From positions 744,001 through 808,000 of the forward strand of contig NZ_BJOG01000001.1 in assembly GCF_006540085.1 (NCBI RefSeq): a stretch of 64,000 nucleotides of DNA, written 5' to 3'. Position numbers and translations under genes: made by a program. The notes below the pieces were generated by a model. The model had not been told where the DNA came from and did not search any database. It saw only the letters and a list, made by a program, of their open reading frames with translations. The first letter of the stretch is position 1. Every line of letters starts with the position of its first letter. This document shows, one piece after another, positions 25,954 through 33,498 of this stretch. Source of the DNA: Microbacterium oxydans. Lineage in GTDB: Bacteria; Actinomycetota; Actinomycetes; Actinomycetales; Microbacteriaceae.

Positions 25954-26096
25954 TATCACCGGCTGGTTGACAGTCGCCGTGGATCGGTGGATCCCGGGCG
26001 GGCGGCGCATTCTCCGGATCCTACTCCCACGACCTATCGCGTTCCTTCGAGCGGGAGACGGGAACTAGGCTCGGTCGCGACGCAGTTGCTCAGAGT

Positions 26097-26118
26097 CGTG
26101 GTGATACCAGGAACCACG
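26097..26118. promoter_or_regulatory. Inverted repeat CGTGGT-N10-ACCACG
   Basis: Six-base arms at 26097-26102 and 26113-26118, about 60 bases before the SDR start. Possible regulator site for the two-SDR unit; no cognate regulator lies nearby. Confidence 0.3.
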
Positions 26119-26179
26119 TAGGCTGATACTGCGTTCCATCACGGCATGTCGCACGACGGCGTTCGAAGGAGAACATCAG

Positions 26180-26938
26180 ATGCAGATCAGTGGACAGGGT
26201 GCACTCATCACCGGCGGAGCCTCCGGGCTGGGGCTCGCCACGGCGCGACGACTGGTCGCAGCGGGCGCGCACGTCACGATCATCGACCTCGCCTCATCGA
26301 AGGGCGCTGAGGTCGCGGACGAGCTCGGCGGTCTCTTCGTCGCGGCAGACGTCACGAACGCCGAGGAGGTGCAGGCGGCCGTCGCGGCCGCGCAGTCGGC
26401 GGCACCGCTGCGCGTCGTCGTGAACTGCGCCGGGATCGCCCCACCCGCCAAGGTGCTCGACCGTGAGGGCAACCCGGCCGTGCTCGCCGACTTCGAGCGC
26501 GTGATCCGGATCAACCTCGTCGGCACGTTCAACGTCATCTCCCAGGCCTCCGCCGTCATCGCGAAGAACGAGCTGCACGACGAGGAACGCGGTGTCATCG
26601 TGAACACCGCGAGCGTCGCCGCGTTCGACGGGCAGATCGGCCAGCCCGCGTACTCCGCGTCCAAGGGCGGCGTGCACGCGATGACCCTTCCGGTGGCGCG
26701 CGAGCTCGCCCGCTACGGCATCCGGGTCTGCACGATCGCCCCCGGCATCATGGAGACGCCGATGCTGATGGGCCTCCCGCAGGCGGCCCAGGACTCCCTG
26801 GGTCAGCAGGTGCCCTTCCCGTCCCGTCTCGGCCGCCCCGACGAGTACGCCGCCCTCGTGCAGCAGATCGTCGAGAACGGCTACCTCAACGGCGAGACCA
26901 TCCGCCTCGACGGCGCCATCCGCATGGCGCCGCGCTGA
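26180..26938 (+). CDS. SDR family, type II 3-hydroxyacyl-CoA dehydrogenase-like
   Basis: 252 residues, RBS GAAGGAG. NAD-binding [18 protein letters not shown], catalytic Ser in NTASVAAF, and YSASKGG with Tyr and Lys. The long loop [21 protein letters not shown] and the ending [15 protein letters not shown] are typical of the HSD17B10/2-methyl-3-hydroxybutyryl-CoA dehydrogenase group, which oxidises short 3-hydroxyacyl-CoA in isoleucine or fatty acid breakdown. Followed after 47 bases by another SDR, so likely one operon. Confidence 0.87.
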   Translation: MQISGQGALITGGASGLGLATARRLVAAGAHVTIIDLASSKGAEVADELGGLFVAADVTNAEEVQAAVAAAQSAAPLRVVVNCAGIAPPAKVLDREGNPAVLADFERVIRINLVGTFNVISQASAVIAKNELHDEERGVIVNTASVAAFDGQIGQPAYSASKGGVHAMTLPVARELARYGIRVCTIAPGIMETPMLMGLPQAAQDSLGQQVPFPSRLGRPDEYAALVQQIVENGYLNGETIRLDGAIRMAPR

Positions 26939-26985
26939 CCCCGCGGCTGTCCCTCCCCTTCGCGATCGAGAACCCAGGAGAACAC

Positions 26986-27816
26986 ATGTCCCTTGCAGGC
27001 AAGACCATCCTGATGTCGGGCGGCAGCCGCGGCATCGGCCTCGCGATCGCGCTGCGAGCCGCCGCCGACGGTGCGAACATCGCCATGCTCGCGAAGACCG
27101 ACACCCCGCATCCGAAGCTCGAGGGCACGATCCACACCGCCGCCAAGCAGATCCGTGCGGCGGGCGGCCAGGCTCTCCCGATCGTCGGCGATGTGCGCGA
27201 CGACGACGACATCACCGAAGCGGTCCTGAAGACGCAGGGTGAGTTCGGCGGCATCGACATCGTGATCAACAACGCCAGCGTCATCGATCTCTCCCGCTCG
27301 CTCGACCTGAGCGCCAAGAAGTACGACCTGATGCAGGACGTCAACGTGCGCGGGACGTTCATGCTCTCCCGCGCGGCGGTGCCGATCCTGAAGGATGCCG
27401 AGAACCCGCACATCCTCTCGCTGTCGCCGCCCCTCAATCCGTCACCGAAGTGGCTGGGCGCGCACACCGGCTACACCCTCGCGAAGTTCGGCATGACCAT
27501 GGCGACGCTCGGCCTCGCCGCCGAGTTCGCCCGCGACGGGATCGCCGCCAACACGCTCTGGCCGCGCACCACGATCGCCACTGCCGCGGTGCAGAACCTG
27601 CTCGGCGGCGACAAGGTCATGGCCGCGAGCCGCACGCCCGACATCTACGCGGACGCCGCCTATGCCGTGCTGCTCAAGCCCGCCGCGTCGTACACGGGGC
27701 AGACCCTCATCGTGGAGGACGTGCTCGAAGCCGACGGCGTGACCGACTTCTCCCGCTATGCGGCGATCCCCGGCACCCCCGACACCGCCCTGTTCCCGGA
27801 CATCTTCCTCGACTGA
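26986..27816 (+). CDS. SDR family, HSDL2-like
   Basis: 276 residues, RBS CAGGAG. Begins MSLAGKTILMSGGSRGIG with the GxxxGxG dinucleotide motif; the long insertion AKTDTPHPKLEGTIHTAAKQI after strand beta-2 is the hallmark of the hydroxysteroid dehydrogenase-like 2 group. NNAS, a substrate-loop SLSPPLNPSPKW and YTLAKFGMT (Tyr and Lys) complete the site, though the usual catalytic Ser sits in SLSPP. Substrate is unknown; human HSDL2 is peroxisomal and linked to lipid metabolism. Ends in an intergenic region with short repeats. Confidence 0.87.
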   Translation: MSLAGKTILMSGGSRGIGLAIALRAAADGANIAMLAKTDTPHPKLEGTIHTAAKQIRAAGGQALPIVGDVRDDDDITEAVLKTQGEFGGIDIVINNASVIDLSRSLDLSAKKYDLMQDVNVRGTFMLSRAAVPILKDAENPHILSLSPPLNPSPKWLGAHTGYTLAKFGMTMATLGLAAEFARDGIAANTLWPRTTIATAAVQNLLGGDKVMAASRTPDIYADAAYAVLLKPAASYTGQTLIVEDVLEADGVTDFSRYAAIPGTPDTALFPDIFLD

Positions 27817-27839
27817 GCTCCCTGCTGCCCCAGCTGCCC

Positions 27840-27958
27840 GAAGTCGGAGGCCGAAGTCGGAGGCCGAAACAGAGACCATCCGACGTCAGGGCCGCGTGTC
27901 GGGCGACGCCACGCCGCACTGAACCTGGTTCGTCTCCGTTTTGGTTCGTCTCCGTTTT
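27840..27958 (+). repeat. Paired direct repeats in intergenic region
   Basis: GAAGTCGGAGGCC is duplicated at 27840-27865, and GGTTCGTCTCCGTTTT at 27927-27942 and 27943-27958. The segment CCGAAACAGAGACC between them is a partial inverse of the second unit. The layout lies between convergent genes and could fold as a loose terminator. Confidence 0.7.
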
Positions 27959-27999
27959 GGCGGGAGGGGGTGAGGGCGCGTGGTGTGGTGTGGGTGGGG

Positions 28000-28749
28000 T
28001 CAGAACAGCAGGTAGACCGCGCCGAGGATGGTGAGGGCGATCACGATGCGGTCGAACACGCGCTGATTCATGCGGCGGGCGACTCGCAGTCCGAGGAGCG
28101 CGCCGACGACGACGAGCGGGGCGAGCACGGCATCCATCAGCAGCACGGGCGTCTCGAACAGCCCGAGGCCCGCGAGGAAGGGGACCTTGATCACGTTGAT
28201 GATGGCAAAGAACCAGGCGGACGTGCCGAGGAACACCTGCGCGGGGGTGCGGGTGGCCAGGAAGTACATCGACATGACCGGGCCTCCGGCGTTGGCGACC
28301 ATGGTGGTGAAGCCGCCGAGGGTTCCGTAGGCGCCCGCGAGGATGATGCCGCTGGACGGGGGAGCCGCAGCGTCCGCTCTGCTCTGCCGCCACCGACGCC
28401 ACAGGGTCACGGCGATCATCAGCAGCAGGATCACGCCGATCGCCCGACGGACCACCCCGTCGCCGGCGAGGGCGAGGAACGCGAAGCCGACCAGCAGCCC
28501 GGCGATCACCGCGGGAGCGAGCCGCAGCAGCGTCGGCCAGTGCGCGTGGCGACGGTAGGCGGTGAGGGCGAACAGGTCGCCGACCATCAGGAGCAGGAGG
28601 GTCGCCGCCGTCGAGGTGCGTGCCGGCAGCACGGCGGCGAACAGGGCGATGGCCAGGATGCTCCCGCCGGGCAGTGCCGTCTTCGAGATGCCGATCGTCA
28701 CCGCGGCCACCGCGAGCGCGGCCCAGGCCCACGGGTCGAGGGCGATCAC
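28000..28749 (-). CDS. TSUP (TauE/SafE) family membrane transporter
   Basis: 249 residues from a GTG overlapping the ankyrin gene stop (GTGA). Eight or so hydrophobic helices; TIGISKTALPGGSILAIAL near the start and GTLGGFTTMVANAGGPVMSMYFLA in the second half are the duplicated conserved loops of the family. Members export sulphite, sulphonates or organosulphur anions, or import them; the substrate here cannot be read from sequence. Co-translation with a secreted ankyrin protein is odd. Confidence 0.88.
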   Translation of the reverse strand: MIALDPWAWAALAVAAVTIGISKTALPGGSILAIALFAAVLPARTSTAATLLLLMVGDLFALTAYRRHAHWPTLLRLAPAVIAGLLVGFAFLALAGDGVVRRAIGVILLLMIAVTLWRRWRQSRADAAAPPSSGIILAGAYGTLGGFTTMVANAGGPVMSMYFLATRTPAQVFLGTSAWFFAIINVIKVPFLAGLGLFETPVLLMDAVLAPLVVVGALLGLRVARRMNQRVFDRIVIALTILGAVYLLF

Positions 28750-29456
28750 CGTTCGAGCTCGGCGACGATCGCGTCGTAGCCCCGTGCTGTGGCGAGATCG
28801 ACCGGGAGCACGCCGTCCCCGTCGGGGATGCTCGTGTCTGCTCCGCCGTCGATGAGCGCGCGCACCACGTCGACGTAGGTGGAGGAACCGTCGCCGAGAA
28901 CGATCGCCTCGTGCAGCGCCGTCCAGTTCAGGTCGTTGATGTGGTTCGGGTCGACACCGGCCTCCAGCAGGATGGCGATGGTCGAGAGGAGTCCGCGTTC
29001 GGCGGCGGGGATCAGTGCCGTGCCGCCGAAGCGGTTCGTGCTTGCGAGGTCGGCGCCGTTGTCGAGCGTCAGCAGGAGGATCTCGTCGTGTCCCCGCGCA
29101 CCGGCGTACAGGTAGGCGGAGTCCTGGATGTCGTCCTTGGCGTTGACGTCCGCACCCGCGTCGATGAGAACGCGCGCCGCGTCGACGTGATCGGCCTTCG
29201 TCGCGGCGATCAGTGCGGTCATGCCCCCAGGCCCCCGTGCCTCGAGGTCCGCCCCGTCGTCGATCGCCTTCCGGACGGCGGAGGCGTCTCCGGACGCTGC
29301 GGCGGCGAGCAGATCGCGAGTGGCGTCGGTCATGGCGGGCTCCTGGGTCGATGAGCGCGGATCAGGTGCCGACGGAGGCATGGCCGACGTGCAGCCGGTC
29401 GCGGTCAAGAGCGCGACCGCGACGGCGCCGATCGACAGCATCCGTCGCGCACCCAT
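28746..29456 (-). CDS. Ankyrin-repeat lipoprotein
   Basis: 236 residues. Signal peptide with a lipobox-like LLTATGC at residues ~17-22, a short linker, then about five ankyrin repeats beginning DLLAAAASGDASAVRKAIDDGAD, with TALIAATKADHVDAARVLIDAGADVNAKD and TALHEAI as typical units. Likely exposed outside the membrane as a protein-binding module. Coupled with the TSUP transporter. Two similar actinobacterial ankyrin proteins are linked to catalase function in other genera, but nothing here supports that. Confidence 0.85.
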   Translation of the reverse strand: MGARRMLSIGAVAVALLTATGCTSAMPPSAPDPRSSTQEPAMTDATRDLLAAAASGDASAVRKAIDDGADLEARGPGGMTALIAATKADHVDAARVLIDAGADVNAKDDIQDSAYLYAGARGHDEILLLTLDNGADLASTNRFGGTALIPAAERGLLSTIAILLEAGVDPNHINDLNWTALHEAIVLGDGSSTYVDVVRALIDGGADTSIPDGDGVLPVDLATARGYDAIVAELER

Positions 29457-29507
29457 GCATCCGGTATACCAAACGATGGGGAGTGTGCGGTGCTCGATCG
29501 CGTGGTG

Positions 29508-30146
29508 TCACTCGCGCGTGGCGGTGAGGGCCGCGGCGAATCGTGCGGCGCGCTGCTCGATGTCGGTCCAGTCGGCGTTCTTGATCGACGCGCCGTTCGC
29601 GAGGTCTCCGCCCGCACCGACCGCGACCGCTCCGGCGGCGAACCAGGCGGCGAGGTTGTCGGGGTTCACGCCACCGGTGGGCATCAGCGTGGCGTCGGGG
29701 AACGGTCCGCGGAGGGCGCCGAGGTACGACGGGCCACCGAGCGATGCGGGGAAGATCTTCACGACGTCGACGCCGAGCTCGAGTGCGCCCATGACCTCGG
29801 TCGGGGTCATGGCGCCGGTCATCACGACCCGGCCCGTGTCGAGCATGCTGCGCGTGAGGTGCGGCAGGGTGCCGGGGCTCACGAGGAACTCGGCTCCCGC
29901 GTCTGCAGCCTGCTCGGCCTGCGCGGCCGTGGTGACGGTGCCGGCCCCGACGTAGGCGGCGTCGCCGTGGCGGGTGATGAGCTCGCGGATGACGGCGGGC
30001 GCGTCGGGAGTGGAGAAGGTCACCTCGATGCCCGTGACCCCGCCGCGGATGATCGCCTCCGAGGCCTCGAGGGCCAGTTCAGGGGAGGGGGCGCGGAGGA
30101 CGGCGAGGATGCCGGTCGTGCGGGCGCGGTCGAGACGGTCGGGCAT
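29508..30146 (-). CDS. eda: KDPG/KHG aldolase
   Basis: 212 residues. Class I aldolase splitting 2-keto-3-deoxy-6-phosphogluconate (and 4-hydroxy-2-oxoglutarate) to pyruvate and an aldehyde. Landmarks: GILAVLRAPSP, GIEVTFSTPDA with the general-base Glu, YVGAGTVTTAAQ, FLVSPGTLP, and the Schiff-base lysine in DVVKIFPAS; TGGVNPDN near the end binds phosphate. Stands alone, with a TGTAATGACA motif 47 bases upstream that recurs by the rbsK and ABC transporter operons. Could serve KDPG or KDPGal. Confidence 0.93.
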   Translation of the reverse strand: MPDRLDRARTTGILAVLRAPSPELALEASEAIIRGGVTGIEVTFSTPDAPAVIRELITRHGDAAYVGAGTVTTAAQAEQAADAGAEFLVSPGTLPHLTRSMLDTGRVVMTGAMTPTEVMGALELGVDVVKIFPASLGGPSYLGALRGPFPDATLMPTGGVNPDNLAAWFAAGAVAVGAGGDLANGASIKNADWTDIEQRAARFAAALTATRE

Positions 30147-30190
30147 GGGGCTCCTTCATCGGGCGGGCTCGTCCATTCTCCTGGGCGCAG

Positions 30191-30202
30191 CCTGTAATGA
30201 CA
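30191..30202 (+). promoter_or_regulatory. CCTGTAATGACA motif upstream of eda
   Basis: Contains the 10-mer TGTAATGACA (30193-30202), one of four copies in the window. It lies in the gap upstream of the eda start on the minus strand, as a repressor or activator site would. Confidence 0.5.
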
Positions 30203-30208
30203 ACTCGA

Positions 30209-30736
30209 TCAGGACGTGTGGGTGTGCGGCCAGGCGTCGATCACGTTCTTGGACTCCTTGAGTCCGAGCCCCGTGTGCTCGCGGAGGGTCTTGATCGCCG
30301 CGATGGCCGAGCCGCCCGCGACCTGCGCGTCGATCGTGGAGGCCACCGACGGCGGCAGCGAGGCGCGGACCGACGACGGGGTCGCGGTGATCGACGAATG
30401 CGGCGCGGTCGTGTGAGAGACGGCTGCGGGGTGCGGAGCCGTCGTGCTGACCGACCAGTGCTCGATACGGTCCTTCGCGTCTTTGAGCGAGACGCCGGAG
30501 TGATCGCGGTAGAGCTTGATGGCGTGGATCTTCTGACCCGCCACCACGAGGCGGTCGACCTCGGCGACGACCTCCGGGGTCAGCCCTGGAGCCGCAGCGG
30601 CGGAGGCGGAAGGGGCGGTGGAGAACCCCGGGGGATCCGGGAGTTTCGGGCGCATCCCTCGGACGGCCACGGCGAGGACGGCGACGACCACGATCAGGCC
30701 GACGACGATCGCGATGATCCACAGCACGGCATCCAT
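30209..30736 (-). CDS. Membrane protein with two L7/L12 C-terminal-like motifs
   Basis: 175 residues. One N-terminal helix (VLWIIAIVVGLIVVVAVLAVAV), then two copies of a segment resembling the ribosomal protein L7/L12 C-terminal domain: KIHAIKLYRDHSGVSLKDAK at about residues 70-90 and AIAAIKTLREHTGLGLKESK at about 145-165. The AIK..R..tG..LK..K pattern is that of L12. A Thr/Pro/Ser/His linker joins them. I know of bacterial membrane-bound L12-CTD proteins but not of a defined role; ribosome or factor docking is only a guess. Confidence 0.72.
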   Translation of the reverse strand: MDAVLWIIAIVVGLIVVVAVLAVAVRGMRPKLPDPPGFSTAPSASAAAAPGLTPEVVAEVDRLVVAGQKIHAIKLYRDHSGVSLKDAKDRIEHWSVSTTAPHPAAVSHTTAPHSSITATPSSVRASLPPSVASTIDAQVAGGSAIAAIKTLREHTGLGLKESKNVIDAWPHTHTS

Positions 30737-30806
30737 GGCCTCAGTCTAGGGAGGCAGCCGCTCGCGCCCGGGGTCTTCCCATCCGCCACCGCGTACCCTG
30801 GAAGGT

Positions 30807-32093
30807 ATGACCGAGACTCCCCGCACGCGCGAGACGCGCCCCGCAGCACCCGCGTCGTCGCGTTCGGGGGCCGTCCGCGAGACCAAGAAGCCGCAGGTGC
30901 GCCCTGCGACCGAGGGCTGGACGCAGCAGAAGGATGCCGAAGGGCGCCCGCTCCTGCAGTTCGCGAGCCCCAAGCGCGGGAAGCCCCCCGTGCACCTCGC
31001 CGACCTCACCCCGGCCGAGCGCATCGACAAGGTGAAGGAGCTCGGCCTGCCCGGCTTCCGTGCGAAGCAGCTCGCGACGCATTACTTCCGGCACTACACG
31101 TCGGACCCCGAGCAGATGACCGACCTCCCCGCGGACACCAGGGAGCAGCTCGTCGCCGGGATGCTGCCGCCGCTGCTCACCGAGGTGCGACGCCTCGAGA
31201 CCGACCGCGGTGACACGATCAAGTTCCTGTGGCGCCTGCACGACGGGGCCCTGGTCGAATCGGTGCTCATGCGCTACCCCGGCCGCATCACGCTGTGCGT
31301 GTCGAGCCAGGCAGGCTGCGGCATGAACTGCCCCTTCTGCGCGACCGGACAGGCGGGACTGACCCGCAACATGTCGACCGCCGAGATCATCGAGCAGATC
31401 GTGCGGGCCAACCGGCTGATCGCCGAGGGTGGCCTGGGCGGCAAGAAGGCCGACGACCACAGCATGGAGCGTGTCTCGAACATCGTCTTCATGGGCATGG
31501 GTGAGCCGCTCGCCAACTACAAGCGCGTGATGGACGCCGTGCGCACGATGGTCGCCCCGCAGCCCGACGGCCTCGGCATGAGCGCTCGCGGCATCACGGT
31601 CTCGACCGTCGGCCTGGTACCGGCGATCAAGAAGCTCGCCGATGAGGGCATCCCGGTCACTTTCGCCCTCTCGCTGCACGCCCCGGACGACCATCTGCGC
31701 GACGAGCTCATCCCGGTGAACTCGCGGTGGAAGGTCGACGAGGCCCTCGACGCGGCCTACGACTACTACGCCAAGACGGGTCGTCGCGTCTCGATCGAGT
31801 ACGCGCTGATCAAGGACATGAACGACCACGCCTGGCGCGCCGACCTGCTGGCGGACAAGCTCAACCAGCGCGGACGCGGGTGGGTGCACGTGAACCCGAT
31901 CCCGCTCAACCCGACCCCCGGCTCCATCTGGACGTCGTCGGACAAGGACGTGACGGACGAGTTCGTGCGCAGGCTCAACGACGCCGGCATCCCGACGACC
32001 CTCCGCGACACCCGCGGCAAGGAGATCGACGGGGCGTGCGGTCAGCTCGTCGCCACGACCGAGGACGAGGCGGCTTCCGCCGCACTGGCCTGA
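30807..32093 (+). CDS. rlmN: Dual-specificity RNA methyltransferase RlmN
   Basis: 428 residues. Radical SAM enzyme methylating C2 of A2503 in 23S rRNA (and A37 in some tRNAs). The cluster motif [11 protein letters not shown] lies near residue 170, preceded by TLCVSSQAG; later [28 protein letters not shown] and the active-site Cys in GACGQL. The N-terminus has a ~60-residue basic extension. Its TGA starts an 18-bp tandem array reiterating the stop, and its last 52 bases overlap the end of the convergent oxidoreductase gene. Confidence 0.95.
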   Translation: MTETPRTRETRPAAPASSRSGAVRETKKPQVRPATEGWTQQKDAEGRPLLQFASPKRGKPPVHLADLTPAERIDKVKELGLPGFRAKQLATHYFRHYTSDPEQMTDLPADTREQLVAGMLPPLLTEVRRLETDRGDTIKFLWRLHDGALVESVLMRYPGRITLCVSSQAGCGMNCPFCATGQAGLTRNMSTAEIIEQIVRANRLIAEGGLGGKKADDHSMERVSNIVFMGMGEPLANYKRVMDAVRTMVAPQPDGLGMSARGITVSTVGLVPAIKKLADEGIPVTFALSLHAPDDHLRDELIPVNSRWKVDEALDAAYDYYAKTGRRVSIEYALIKDMNDHAWRADLLADKLNQRGRGWVHVNPIPLNPTPGSIWTSSDKDVTDEFVRRLNDAGIPTTLRDTRGKEIDGACGQLVATTEDEAASAALA

Positions 32094-32737
32094 GGCGTCG
32101 AGTCGGCCTGAGGCGCCGAGTCGGCCTGAGGCGCCGAGTCGGCCTGAGGCGTCGAGTCGGCCTGAGGGATGCCGTCGCGGCGTCCGTCAGCGGCGCCGAG
32201 TCGTTCGGCGCGGTCGAGCCACCGGGTGATGGTCGCGGGCGTCGCATCCTTGACGCCGAGCATGCGATGGGTGCGCACCGAGCGGATCCCGCAGAAGCGC
32301 ATCGTTCCGCGGGCGACGTGGGTCTGCGCGGGCAGTCCCGTGAACGGTGCGAAGAACCAGGGCGTGTCCGCGAGCAGCAGCAGCCGGCCGTGCCGCGCCG
32401 GCAGCAGCCCGTCGGGGAGCCCAAGCTTGTTGTAGCGGTACTCCTGCTGCGGTAGCAGGGCCCTGTCGAAGAAGCCCTTGAGCAACGCCGGGACGGAGCC
32501 CCACCACAGCGGCGTCGCGATGACCACGGTGTCGGCCTCCTGCAACGCACGCTTCGCGTCGACGAGGTCGGGCTCCAGCGTCATGCGCTCGCGGTAGCCG
32601 AAGCGCAGGCTCGGGTCGAAGTCGAGGTCGCGCAGGGCGAGTGCGCGTGCGTCACCGTGCCCCGCCGCATAGCGCTGCGCGAGCGACGCGGTCAGGGAGC
32701 GGGCGTCGGGGTGGCCGTCGATCACGAGAGCGGGCAT
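32042..32737 (-). CDS. NAD(P)H-dependent flavodoxin-fold oxidoreductase (MdaB/KefF-like) with repeat tail
   Basis: 231 residues. FMN-binding flavodoxin-like quinone/nitro reductase: [17 protein letters not shown] with the phosphate loop, [22 protein letters not shown] and [14 protein letters not shown]. After about residue 190 a tail of [12 protein letters not shown] units extends into the rlmN 3' end, encoded by the 18-bp repeat. The tail looks like an accidental product of repeat expansion. Divergent from a TetR gene with an operator between, so likely under that repressor and induced by an electrophile or quinone (inference). Confidence 0.87.
   Translation of the reverse strand: MPALVIDGHPDARSLTASLAQRYAAGHGDARALALRDLDFDPSLRFGYRERMTLEPDLVDAKRALQEADTVVIATPLWWGSVPALLKGFFDRALLPQQEYRYNKLGLPDGLLPARHGRLLLLADTPWFFAPFTGLPAQTHVARGTMRFCGIRSVRTHRMLGVKDATPATITRWLDRAERLGAADGRRDGIPQADSTPQADSAPQADSAPQADSTPQASAAEAASSSVVATS
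32087..32166. repeat. 18-bp tandem repeat across two convergent gene ends, 4.4 copies
   Basis: GGCCTGAGGCGYCGAGTC at 32087-32104, 32105-32122, 32123-32140 and 32141-32158, then a partial copy. On + it reiterates the rlmN stop codon in frame at 18-base steps (32091, 32109, 32127, 32145, 32163); on - it codes PQADS(A/T) units in the oxidoreductase. Confidence 0.93.
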
Positions 32738-32747
32738 GGCTGATTCC

Positions 32748-32786
32748 TATCTGGACAGTGTCAAGCTGGTGGACACTGTCAAGATA
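32748..32786. promoter_or_regulatory. 15-bp inverted repeat, TetR operator candidate
   Basis: Arms TATCTGGACAGTGTC (32748-32762) and GACACTGTCAAGATA (32772-32786) match in 14 of 15 bases with a 9-base spacer. It fills the gap between the divergent oxidoreductase and TetR genes, so one repressor bound here could block both. Confidence 0.7.
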
Positions 32787-32802
32787 GGAGAGGATGTTGC
32801 TC

Positions 32803-33366
32803 ATGTCAAGTTCGAAGGACGGCTATCACCACGGCGATCTCGCCCGTGCGCTCGAGGACGCGGCGATGCAGCTGCTGGAACGCATGCCCGCAGCCGAGAT
32901 CAGCCTGCGCGAGGTCGCACGCGCCGCGAACGTGAGCCACAACGCCCCGTACCACCACTTCTCCGACCGGCTCGGACTGCTCAAGGCGATCGCCGAACGC
33001 AGCATGGCCGACCTCCTCGAACAGGTGCGTACGGCGACCGAGTCCGCGTCGACGCCCGAGGCCGCGCTCACCGCCGGCGGCGGCGCATACATCCGCTTCG
33101 CCGTCGAGCATCCGCATGCGTTCGACGCGGTGTACGACCCCACGGTCTGCATCCCCGGCTCGCCCACGGCCACGATGGCCCCGCTGATCGACGGACTCGA
33201 AGCCGTGCTCGCCCAGGCAGCCGTCGGCGCCGGCCTCGATCGTCCGACCGATGCGGTGGCGCTGTGGGGGCTGATCCACGGGCTGGGCACCCTCGCCGCC
33301 GCCGGCCACTTCACCCTCGACGCGGCGCTCGCGACCTACGCTGCCGCGCTCGACCGGCTGCTCTGA
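32803..33366 (+). CDS. TetR/AcrR-family regulator
   Basis: 187 residues from the second ATG (MSSSKDGYHHGDLARAL), which lies 9 bases after AGGAGAGG; the ATG at 32794 is too near the RBS. Helix-turn-helix in ISLREVARAANVSHNAPYHHFSDRLGLLKAI. The C-terminal part (TetR_C_13/WHG-like: GGGAYIRFAVEHPHAFDAVYDP) is a ligand-binding domain. Divergent from the quinone-type oxidoreductase with a palindrome between, suggesting autoregulation and control of that enzyme. Confidence 0.9.
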   Translation: MSSSKDGYHHGDLARALEDAAMQLLERMPAAEISLREVARAANVSHNAPYHHFSDRLGLLKAIAERSMADLLEQVRTATESASTPEAALTAGGGAYIRFAVEHPHAFDAVYDPTVCIPGSPTATMAPLIDGLEAVLAQAAVGAGLDRPTDAVALWGLIHGLGTLAAAGHFTLDAALATYAAALDRLL

Positions 33367-33376
33367 CGCCGCTCCG

Positions 33377-33424
33377 GTCGCGATATGACACCCGAATGGC
33401 CGCAGATGGCTGGAATATCGCGAC
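33377..33424. terminator. Inverted repeat GTCGCGATAT ... ATATCGCGAC
   Basis: Perfect 10-base arms with a 28-base loop, starting 11 bases after the TetR stop. No T-run follows, so it is a weak terminator candidate. Confidence 0.4.
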
Positions 33425-33498
33425 GGGAGCAGCCAACCTGAGAGGCCGCAAAGGACTCTTCCACGTTTTCCACAGGCGATCTTTCGTAGATTGTTCGA

